Source of the DNA: Vanilla planifolia
Lineage: Eukaryota; Streptophyta; Magnoliopsida; Asparagales; Orchidaceae
DNA: 64,000 bases
Assembly (NCBI GenBank): GCA_023846275.1
Contig: CM043865.1
Location: forward strand, 32,440,412-32,504,411
Direction: 5' to 3'
Shown: positions 28,214-40,200 of the stretch, piece by piece
How the letters are laid out: every line of letters begins with the position of its first letter
Numbering within the stretch: position 1 is the first letter of the stretch
The notes under the pieces: model-generated
What the model was told of the DNA's origin: nothing
Databases searched by the model: none
Seen by the model: only the letters and a program-made list of their open reading frames with translations
Made by a program: the position numbers and the translations under genes

Positions 28214-31200
28214 TGCTTGGCTTCTACCTCCTGGTCTCCTTACTAAACAGTCTCACCTTTGCTTTTCTCTTTTGTGTTCGTGCCATTGTTGCCTCTTCGT
28301 AACATCCCTTCTGCTCTATGTCCTCTGTGGCGTCATTACTCTCTTACTAATTATGGTAGCCTGCCTTGCTCACCTGCTAGATTCCTATATTTTGTTGCTG
28401 CACCGACTAGTGTTGCTTATTCTAGTTTGTTGTGTTGCCCAAGGATTGGTATGCAGTGGATTTGTTGAGCTTGACTGACTGTTGGTTAGTTCGTTGCTCT
28501 TATGTTGATGGTGCTTCTTCTTTGCCTAACACTTCTGTAGTTGTCTCACATGATAGTCATTTCTCCTTTTCGATATTGCCGTGTTCTCTCAGTGGATTGA
28601 AATCTCTAAGGATCCTACTAATCTCCATTATTTAAGTTGGTGTGAATAAATGTCAATCATTCCCAATTTGTTTATAATAGATTTAATACTTCGTTTTTCC
28701 ATGATCTTGGTTGGATTTAATTGATATCTTGCGGTTGGAATATAGATCGGGTTTATTCCTATTTCTATCTCTCTCTCAATGAAGTTTACGAGGGTTCTCA
28801 CATATTTCATACGAAATGTTGAGCATAACTGTTGTGAATGCTAATCACGGACTTAGTATCACTGTAAAAGATGGTATGTTTAGTAACCAGTAGTTGTAGA
28901 TCTTCAAAAAATCATTTTAACCATAATAACTGAACTGATGTTGATTGATTTTTTTCATAGGGGTCAACTCAATTTGGATCTGTGAAGCTAATGAGTCTTG
29001 TCTTAGAATGTTCTTAGCTCCCTTGAGGTGATTTCTAGCATGTGGGAGCATGAATTGACTCATAACATTTATGTGAAGGAGAAATTAGGCTGAGTCAGGA
29101 ATTAATAATTAGTTTTCTTACTAATCTTTCATATTTTTATTAATTGAGTCATCCTCCTTATTTGTTCCTTCCCAACCACACTTCAAAGGAGTTTTTGTTG
29201 GTTTGCATGCCATCATACCAATTTATTTTAGATGATCTAGGATGTATTTCTTTTGAGAAAGGTATATATATGTATATATATATCTTGTTTGCTCCTTCCC
29301 ACCTACATGCCAAAGAAGCGTTTCATCTTATCAAGATCTTTTTATCCCAAATTCTGATTTTAGCTGTTATTTTAGGTTATAATTTCAGCACAAGCATTAC
29401 CAATAATGATAATCTAGCTTATATAGACAATCAAGGCAGATTTTTGTCATTGGAATTGTTTTTTATGGACAAGATATGGTCAATTTGACTTTTCTTGTAT
29501 CTTCACTTGTTAAGGCTTTTATTAAATGTTATAAGTAATACCCTTTGTGATTGCTTGAGCCTATATAATTTCTTCAGTTGACACTCTTTTTTATTTTTCC
29601 TTTTTTTTTCAAATATTAATGGCATCATCATATATATCTCTTCTTCATGATCTCCCAATTAAAAGGACATTCTTTATATCAAGTTGATTTAGCTTTTAAT
29701 CAAAGTTGGTAGCAAAAGTTACTAGGATTCTAACTAAATTTAACTTCGCCATTTGTGCAATTATTTCTTCATAGTCATTCCCATTGGTTTGTATGAACCT
29801 TTGAGCTACCAATCATGCTTTATATCTGCAAATGCTCCCATCAATCTTTTATTTAGCAATGAATATTATTTACAACCAAGTATCTTCTTATTTGTTGGTA
29901 AATTAATTACATCTAATGTTTCATTCTCTATTAAGGCTCACATTTCTTCCAATCAAAGTTAGCAGCAATAACTAATAGAATTCTAATATAACATAACTTT
30001 ACTACTTGTGCAAATTATTTTTTCATTAATCAATCTTTTGTATGAAACTTTGGGCTATCAATCATGCTTTATGTTTGTCAATGCTCCCAAGAACCTTGTA
30101 TTTGATAGGAAATACTACTTACAACAATTGTCTTCTTATTTGTTGGTAAATGAATTACATCTAATGTTATATTGTCTATTAAGACTCATTTTTTCATGAA
30201 TTGTAGCACAACATTATTGGGTTCAACAAGGCTTCTTGAATATTTGTTTGTATATTTACACCATCTACTTCTTGCATGTAAGCTTTTGGAGCTAGGAGAC
30301 AGTTTTGAGTATGTCTAGAAATTAGAGAGTAAATATTTGGAGTAGGATCCCACCTTCTTTGTAGAGCAATCGGAATATCTAAAATCACTGTGGCTAGTGG
30401 AGCACTTTCAGGACTCATCAATTTCGAAAGTTTGATGGTAAGGGTTTTCTTAGTTTTCTAGAGTAGAAGATAGTAGGATTCTTGGATCTTGTTGCTCTCT
30501 TTTGATTTTCTTAGTTATGGGTTCAGTTAACAAGACAAGAATAGCTTGGTTTGGACAACAATTTTTTGTTGGAGTTGGGGGCTGTTATTGTGAGGAGACT
30601 TGGCTGAATATTAAGAGTAAAATTTGTCAAGAAATGGTGAGATCCTAATGCTGAGTTTCCCCTGTTTTCTCCCCTTGAAGAAATTGTTGGGAAATTAGGT
30701 AGATCCTCAAATAATCTAACATCTAAAGCTAAAAAGGGATTTTAATGAGGTCAATAACATTTTTATCTTTGTTGGGGTTTGTTATTGTGAGGAGACTTGG
30801 CTGAATATTAAGAGTAAAATGTGTCAAGAAATGGTGAGATCCCAATGCTGAGTTTTCCTTAATTTCTTCCCTTGAAGAAATGTGTTGGGAAATTAGGTAG
30901 ATCCTCAAATAATCTAACATCTAAAGCTTCAAAGAATTTTTAATGAGCTCAATAACGTTTTTATCTTTGTTGAATAAGTGAATATATCACAAAGTCACAC
31001 CTTTAAGGATTTTGGTTAGAGTTTGTGGCATTGAGGACCATGATTATGAACAAGGTGATATAGCCAAACACCTTTGCAAGGATATAGTTCAATATATGAA
31101 TATGAGAATAATGTTTGAACAGACTATTTAGTAGTATTTGAAACTTAAATGGTTTGGATTTTAGTTGATTAATTTAGTATGAGACTATAAGGATTGCTTC

Positions 31201-34200
31201 ACCTTAAAAAAATATAGAACATGATTGGAGAACAAAATGGAGCAAACAACTTCAATGAGATGATAATTATTTCCTTTAGTAATACCATTTTATTAGGTAT
31301 TATAGGTACAAATACTTTTGATAAAAAAATACCAATGTGATGTAAGGTATTCCATAAGATCATTTAAGAAATATTCATGACTATTATCTGTACATATCAC
31401 ATGGGTCAGATCATATGAGTATTTTTTTCATACTTTGGAATTAGATCCAACATGGAAACAAAAGATATGACTCTTCTTTAAGGTTTAAAATACTGAATTC
31501 GCATAGGTGTACTGGCTACCATTGAATTGGATTCAAAGGAAATTATTAGTCTGCTTAAGGACAAGTCCACAACTCCTTGGTGACTGCTAATGACCATTCA
31601 AAGGATTAAAGAGATGACAATACACATTCCAACTCAGCAACAACACATTTATAGAGATGGTAATGCTATGGCTAATGTATTGGAATAATTAGCAAGTTCT
31701 TTCTATCAAAATCAATTTTTAAGGGAAAATCAAATCCCTAAGGCAATCTTGGGACTTGCAAGGCTTAACCAAAGGAAAACCTCTTATTTGAGAATCCACC
31801 ATTTGGCAACTAATCTACTTCAGGGCTAGGGCACAATAAGAAGATAAGCAACAAATATCAAGGTAATCCAAGCTCCACTCTTACTTTTGGATGACATTAC
31901 TCTTTGTACTACAATCCTTGTATTTTTGCTTTCCCAAGAACAATAATACTACAATTGTTTTTTAAAAAAAATCATTACATATCACATTGATTGGACAGAT
32001 TTATGGAAGGTTTTTAAATTGATTGCCTTCGATTTTTCCTTCACCAAATACTTAACTCACATTACTTAGTTAATAAAGATCACAAATAATCATGTACTCC
32101 ACAAACTTATGACTCTTATTGGTCCCCAAATATTATTGTGAATCATGTGAAAAGGTTTATATAGTTTATAGATTTGAGTAAAATGATAAGACAATTATTG
32201 CATTGTGTTAGCCCAATAAGCCAAAAGTGGTTCAAAGTAGTTTTTTTTATGATGACAATCTAATAATGTATTTTAATAAGATCTATTGCATATAAGGATT
32301 TACTCAATAGGTGATTAAAATGAGTTTTAAAAGGACTTCATAGAGTCATATTATTGGAAAATGGGAAATAAGATATTCACATAAAAAGGGTGAATTATAA
32401 AAATTACAAACTCAAGTATACAAAATAAAATAGTGAAAGACTTCTTATACAATTATTGAATGCAATTGCTATTAAACCTTATTTTAAAATATCTTGTTAA
32501 CTTTAAAGACTTCTATATGAGGAATACAATAAAGTAAATAACAAAAGGATTTTTAGGTGATTTAATTTAAACAAGGATTTATATCCACCTACGCTTAAAA
32601 GATTAAACAAATACTAATAAAAGTCTTTCATTGATGTCGTTGATAAAATCTCACACATTGGCTTAGAAGAGCTTATAACATTAAGTTAAATGATCTTACA
32701 AATCACTGGCCTAGGCGTCCCTGCAATACTAAGTTAGAGGATCTTAGCACATCAGCTTATATGCGACTACAAATTAGAAGGTTAGAAGACCTTATAAATG
32801 GCGGACAAAAAACTAATAAAGACCCGAATGCAAAGTCCGATAATGGGAGAAAGAAAATAAGGTAAAGTTTAAATTACAATTTTCTATAACCAAACAATCA
32901 ATTCAAGAGTATATTAAATGATATTATAACAGTTTGGGATGGATTTTCATATTTAACTCACAAAAGCCTTGTTTTATGGCTTTGAAGGAATGCATATAGT
33001 TGCTATTTATTTCAACTAGTTTCCTTAGTTAAATCTTATGGATATTGAATATTTAGCCCATGTATTATTAGTTTGATAATAACAAAATTATTATATTATT
33101 TTAGTAATATTGATCTTTAAAATATTTTAGATCATGTTTCTCAAGATTAAATAGACTAATTAAGTGAAGAGTTTGGTCATTGACTCAAGAAGTTTATTGA
33201 TGTTGTTTTGATGTTAATTGTAAATAAGAGAAACTCAAAACTTGAGCAAACAAGATCTTTTTGAATCATTATTATTTTCTTTAGAATATAAGGTGTATAA
33301 CAATTTACTTGAGACAAGAAGATTCAATAAAAAATATTATAGGTGATTAAAAGTTTTTTAAAACTATTCTTTTACTTATTTAAGATTTCTTAAGGTATAC
33401 ATTTCATTTAGATTAATTACATATTTAGTATGCATTATAATATCACTTAATAAAATTTAATCGAATAGCAATTAAAAATAAGATGAATTAAATAAAATAT
33501 GGTAAAGTTTTACTAATTATACAATACGATGTCTTATCGTATTTATACGATCAGTTCGTTTGGGGGTCAAATAGAGATTTGGACTCTGGCAATCTAATTC
33601 TGAATTGATATTTGGATATTCATGCAGTACGATCTCCTTATCGTTCTTGTACAATCCTTGTTTTCACTTGAGTTGATTGTGATAAATATTTGTATAATTG
33701 TATCATATAATATGATATGCCTTATAATATCACTTAATAAAATTTAATCAAATAGCAATTAAAAATAAGATGAATTAAATAAAAATGCTAAAGTTGTACT
33801 AATTATATAATACGATATCTTATTGTTTTTGTATGATCAATTCGTTTGGGGATCAAATAGAGAGTTGGATCTAACAATCTAATTCTGAATTGATATTTGG
33901 ATATTCATGCAGTACGATCTCCTTATCATTCTTGTACAATCCTTGTTTTCACTTGAGTTGGTTGTGATAAATATTTATATAATTGTATCATATAGTATGA
34001 TATTGTTTATCATCCTTATACAATCTCATTTGTCAAAGATGTGAAATTTTGATTTAGATAGTTGTAGAAACTGAAAAGCTTTCTATAGTATGATTTTTCT
34101 AATTGTAATTGTACGATCTTATGATGACAAAGAGGGTATTAATTGCTAAGGACTTCATACATGTACGATTTTCATTATTATTCAGTGCAATTCTTATAAA

Positions 34201-37200
34201 ATCCTAGATATGTAAATTGAATCTACGGATAAAAAGATGCATGTGTTTTTTATATGTACAATGATCTCATCGTACAAGCACGATGTTATATTACTGGTAA
34301 TTTAACCTAGTTTGATATGTCTAAAATGTTGGATGATCAACATATTACGGGTATTGTACTTATATGATCCTTGATCAAACATATATGATTAGTACAAAAA
34401 ATTTGACTAATAGTTTAACATGATTCAGAAAAAGATATTTTAGCAATTGGGGATTGTTTTGGAACCATTGGAGTACTTGCAAATGCATATATAAAGGGGT
34501 CCAAACTTAAAGAATATGTTAATTTTCAATTACATATCTTTAAGGATAAGCTTTTCTTAAAGATCATATCCAACTTGAGAAGGATAATAAGACTGTATTG
34601 CTATTTATTTTGCTCATCATTTTTCAATCATCACTTTATCATATTGCATTGAGTTAAGTTGTAATTTACTTTTTTATTGTTTTATCATGTCATAGTGTGT
34701 CTCTTGATTAAGTTGTACTGAGTTATAAGACTTTGTACTTTGAGTTTTTATTTTGATTTTTTGTCTCACTACTGAGGCTTTTTATTTTGTTCTCGTATTG
34801 GTTTTTTTTATTATTTTTTGTAAGGTCTTTTGGTTCAATGATTTATAAAGTCTTTTGATCTAATATTATAGGTCAATGTTGTAGGGTCTTCTTTCTTGAT
34901 GCTTTATGAGGTCTTTTAGTCAAGTGTTGTAGGCTTTTCTAGGCTAATGCTTTGTGTGTCTTATGACCCATTGTATGGTTTTACTCTATTGGTGTTTTGA
35001 TGAAAGGGGGTGATTTTAGTGCAAGCATAGCCTTTACGATTATATTGTTGAATCTCAGATTTTAACCCAAAGTCTTGATTAGGTTAGCTATGTTTAGTTG
35101 CAAATGCCTAATTTAACCCTACATTTGTGGAGAGAGTTCAATTTTTTTCAAGTTGTTGATAATGTTGAAACTTTGCTTTGTAGAGACGTTGTGACTATTG
35201 ATTTGGAAAGAGCAATATATGCTAGAATTTGTGTAAAGGTTGATTTTTGAAAACCTCTCTACCCTAAAGTGTGGGTCTAGCATATAGATGTCAAGTTTTT
35301 TTTTTTCAAAAATTTGAATTTAAAGGATTTTAATTATGTGCTTTGGTTGTGGCAAGGTTGGCCATCTTGTGGACCATATAACGATGGTCATATCGTGGGA
35401 TTCGGTCTTCTAAAATTCCATTGATACTCTATCGGCTTAGAAGCCTAATGGCACTCCTTTTGCTTATCCCATCTCTTATGTCTTGTCTTTTAGACTCACC
35501 ATCTGAAGCTCTTTTGTTGGCTAGAGTAACCCTTTGAGTAACAACCCTTTTGCTGCCCTTTCAGATGGGGCTAGGCCACCTCAGTTTGGTGAAAGTGACT
35601 TCTTGGTTGACAACTTAATCTAAAAGGACAGCATTATTTTTGAGGAGAGAGTTGATCATTGTACCCTTGTTACTAGGAGAAAAAACAAAAACCCTAAAGA
35701 TACCAATTATTCTACCAATCCTCTGCTGTAGGAGCAAATGCAAAACAAGTTATCACTTAAGGAGTCTCAACCTATTTCTAGGGATATAATACCATTTGTT
35801 GTTCCCCTTGTTTCCCTCAAGGAAGATTCTTTAGGACAACCATTTCAATGGATTGTTAATGTCTGAGATGCTCACATCACTCTTGACCTAAGTTCTTCCC
35901 TTACCACCATTCATTGCATGCTGTGAAGCTTTCCCTCAAGCCCTTGAACCATCCAAGAACAAGTTTTAGAAAGGCAAATACTTCAAGGAAAAGGCCATTC
36001 CCTCTTTGATAGTGCTTTTAGTTAATGCCTCCTTGACTTAAGGTGACATTTGGTCCCATCAACTATAAAAAGAAATCTAGTAATCTTGAAAGCTATATAG
36101 GCATAATCCCCTCCTAGCTTATAATGTATCATAATTAGCATCATTTTCTAGAATTGTGAAGGGTCTAAAGAGCCTATGTTATGTAACCACTTCTAGAACT
36201 TGATTCTTGATCACAGTTCTTCATTTTCCTCCTATGAAGTTGATCACTTGATTGGGAGGGACTTTTTGCTTTCCTTATCTATAGGAAGTCTAAGGGCAAT
36301 TGGTTGTTCAACCTTATTTTCTTATGTATTGTTCTTAAGACCAAGTAAACTATAATCATGGAGACCTTGGTAGTTCAAAGATTGTCTCTATAATTTACTT
36401 TAATTGTAATCCCTGTGTGTTGATCCCTTTGGACAGATCTCTTGCATATGCTCAGCCTGGCAATTGTGGGAGGGTATTTCAATTGCATGCTACCAAACAA
36501 AGTGTTGAGATAAGCCCTTTGTTTTTGTTAGGCAGAGGAAGCCTTCTCCAACTTCATTGCCTCAGCCAATTTTCAAGACCTTTTTGATGGCCCGAAATTT
36601 ATGTTTGAAATAACAAAAAAGTTAAAGCCCACATTTGGTCTTATTTTGATCATGTTTTCATGTAGCCTTCTAAAATTTCTTTGCTTTAAAGTCCCCCCAT
36701 TTTACCCATTTATGATCAAATTGTTGGCTCCTTTTGCTTCACCTTAATGCTTTATCCTTCAATAAGATGTGGCACTACCTTAAGTTTGAATATGTTTGAC
36801 TTTTGTTTCTGAAACCAAAGACATTATCTCCAACTCCTAGGCAGTCTAGACCAAGGGCCTGCCTCGTTTGTGCTTAATTATAAGTGTGCTTATATCCTTC
36901 ATTTGCTTCAATACTAGAGCCAAAAAGTGTTGGCAAATTAAGTTTTTTATGCTCAAAAATTAGATTTACTGGCTCCAGCATAATGAGTGTAGTGATAATG
37001 CCTTCTTAAAGCTTGATGAGCTCTTTTCTCTTGGCACTGATTACAGCAGCTTGCTGGCTTGCCTAGAAACTTGGTTGTGTTAGTGGATTGAGATGGGGTG
37101 GTTGTAGTTGCAGGATATGAATTCTTCCTCCTTTCACAAGCTTGCACCTATTGCGAGTGCTTTAATGACATTCCTCATTTAGAGACAGATGATGATTTGC

Positions 37201-40200
37201 CTATTATTGATCAGACGAACATTTAGAATGCCTTATAGAATTTTTCAAGCAAAAGTGGGGTTAGCCATTGTTGGCCTTGCCCTTATTTCCCACAATCTTG
37301 AGTGATCCTCACTATTGATCATACTCATTGCTTATATTCTCCTATCATGAATGAGGAAATTCTTTTTGTTGTACAATCCTTTCCCCCATTTGTGTCATTA
37401 AATTTGATAGAATCAAGTGTTTGTTTATTAAAAGCTTTTAGGATATTGTGGGAGGAGATATGCCATTGCCCATTTCTTTAACCACTCAAGAATGCCCCAA
37501 GATGTGACGTTGTTATGGTATTGATTCCGAAAGTCAAAGTTGTCTCGTCCTGACTTCTTTAAGGCTATAATTTATGTACGACATCTTACAAGATTATCAC
37601 TAAATTATGGTTAATCGCATGAAGAGTTGCCTTGGGTCTCTTTTTGCTTGAGAATAAGGAGCCTTTATCCTTGAGAAGAGGATTGTTTTCAACTACTTGC
37701 TTGACCTGAAGATATTTCATTGCATGGACTCCTTCCTATTTTTAGTCTCGTGGCTCTTAGAGTTGATTAGGAGTAGTCCTATGGTAGGATTAGTTGGCCT
37801 TTCCTCATAGGTATGCTTAGGCTTTTTGGCTTCGTTAAGGACTAGTGTACTTGAGTGATTGAGTGCATTTTTAGGCTAAGTTAACCTATCTTGGTTAATG
37901 GGCTTCCTCATGGACTGGATGATTAGTGTTTGGTACCTTAGATTATGGTGACCCTTTCCTCATGCTTTTTGTGGTGTGATTATGTTTGGCACCTGATCAA
38001 CTTGTGGTTTCTCACTCTTGGAAGATGCAAGGAAATGGAACTTAAATACCCTTATTATCTTTTTTCAAAGTTCTTTTATTGATAGCATATCATTTATTAA
38101 TTATGATCTCACAAATAATAAAGATGCCTTCTCATGATGTATCTCTGGATCAGTGAGAGCACCCATGCTTAATTATCAAAGCTTGGGTTCTAGAAGTTGA
38201 ATGTCCAACCATGGCTTTGCACTTTTCTTTGGAGAATTTGCCATAACATTTTCCTATTATAGATCATCTCTATCAAAGGAAGATTGTCTCTTGTAATTCT
38301 TGTCCTTAAGGTTGCTAAGACTTGGAAACCCTTGTGCATTATCTCTATAGTTGCACTAAGATTGTCGAGGTTTTTCATTTTTTATTTTTTTCTTTTGATA
38401 CTAGTCATTTGCCAAAAGTTTTTCTGTTGTTACTTGACATGAAGCCCTTTATTGAATTTGGAAGAATCGTAATGCCTAAGTGCATGAAAAGTTGATTAAT
38501 TCAACATCTATTTGTTCGATGTTCATTTGTGTGGTTGTTTCCCCTCTCCTTTCAACCAATTTGGAGAACAATGCCTCTCCTTTCTCTCCATTTGTGTTTC
38601 TCACCCTCAAGTTGGATTAAGGTGAACTTTGATGGTTCGGTCTCTCCAATTGTGTGACAGGCTTTGCGAAAGTTGATAAGGATTCTTCAACTTAATTGAT
38701 TGTCATGTTTGGTGCTCTGCTAGTCATTTGACTCCTCAAACTAAGCACCCTATCACCCAGTTGGTGCTTAGTTGATCTATTATGAATCTTCCTTGTTAAC
38801 TATACTGACTTTACCAAGGCATGTTAGTTTTGATGACCTTGATGTTCACTTCTACTCATTTGTCCTATATCTTCAAGTTAGCTAATTTGGCAATTTACTT
38901 TTGTGTGCTAGAGGCTTTTTTAAAAATTGTGATGGGATAAAGATGTGTCCTTTTTCCTTTCTTTGGTTAATATCTTGTTAAAGGATTACCTTTGTACTAG
39001 ATATCAATAAATTATAGGGCGTGCATGATTGTTGAAAAACATCAAAAAAGGCTTGCCTTGTCACCAAAAGAGTTTTCTCTATTTCAAGTTGTTAGCCATT
39101 TTGATACCTTGTCATAAGCTACTATATTAAATTTTGTTTAGGTTCTTCTATCTATTATTATTAACCAAAGTTGGCATCGGTTCACATGGATTTCATTTTG
39201 TTTTCTTATGGAGCTCTCTAGGAAGCTCCATACATTGAGTAATTATAAGGCTATATTGCTCTGGGAGAGATTACAATATGCAAGCTCATGAGAGTAATTA
39301 ATGAACTCAAACAAAAGTTGGAAAGTAGAGTTTGACAAGTTCTATATGGTGGTATGTACAATAATAAAGTCAATCATTTTATTTTTATTAAATACATATC
39401 TTTTGAATTTTTCCTCTTGATAGTTTACATTGATAATATTCTTTCTACTAAAGATAATTAACTTGAGCTTTTTGAAACTAAACAGTATATTTGAAAATGC
39501 TTTCTGATGAAATCATGATAACCCTAAACATTTCTTTACGTTTGGGATTTCTTATTAGAGAAATGATTGCCTTTGTCAAGAAAAAAAAAATTGTCATAGA
39601 TTTACTTGAGAGAACTAAATTTCTTGGATATAAACATGTTGACACATCTATCACAATTGATCTAAAGAATATATTCGAAGATGTCTCCCAAGTAGACATG
39701 TTGTCGAGAAACTTATTAATATCTTACAGTCACCACACCTGATATTGTCTTGCAATTTCTGCCATATTTGTAAGCTGTGAAGATTAAATATCAACATGTT
39801 TTCTTATGATCTCTAACATTCATCAAGAAAGCTCATAGAAAGTTTCTTTAATTTAAAAAGAATAGAAACTTGGATTTGAAGTGATACTCCGTTATAATTA
39901 TGTCAGCTTGGTAGATTACGGAAAATTGAATATTATATTTTAATAGGTGGAAATCTAATGACACAGGAAAGCAAAAGAAAACCCACTTTTGTTGCATGAA
40001 GTATTATAGAAGTTGCATACAAAGATGTGACTCAAGTCACTTGTGAAATAATGTGGGTAACTCACTTCTGGAAGAGCTTGGGTTCCATGCATCCAAGTCT
40101 ATAACACTATTTGGGAAGTTGGATGGCTATCTACGTCCATGCATCCTAATTTTCATGAACATAACTAGCATACCAAAGTCAATTATCATTTTGGCTGGGA

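Larger units (their letters stand above)
29080..30970 (-). mobile_element. Ty1/copia pol fossil (minus strand)
   Basis: Read on the minus strand, the region resembles copia pol in the expected order. A segment like the integrase–RT linker (…NIQEALLNP…) lies near 30230. Reverse-transcriptase pieces like 'LGCK', 'KGSYKPMG' and 'QLDIKN' lie around 29650–29900. A piece like '[11 protein letters not shown]' lies near 29230. It is broken in many places and clearly old. It contains two internal tandem duplications (periods 249 and 197 bp, listed separately). No paired LTRs are evident, although an LTR-like block lies upstream at 32400–32830. Confidence 0.75.

Noticed and set aside
28093-28635. Cluster of overlapping 60–70-codon frames near the (CT)n tract
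   Set aside because: Three overlapping frames with Leu/Ser low complexity come from the CT repeat and C/T-rich flank, not from a gene.
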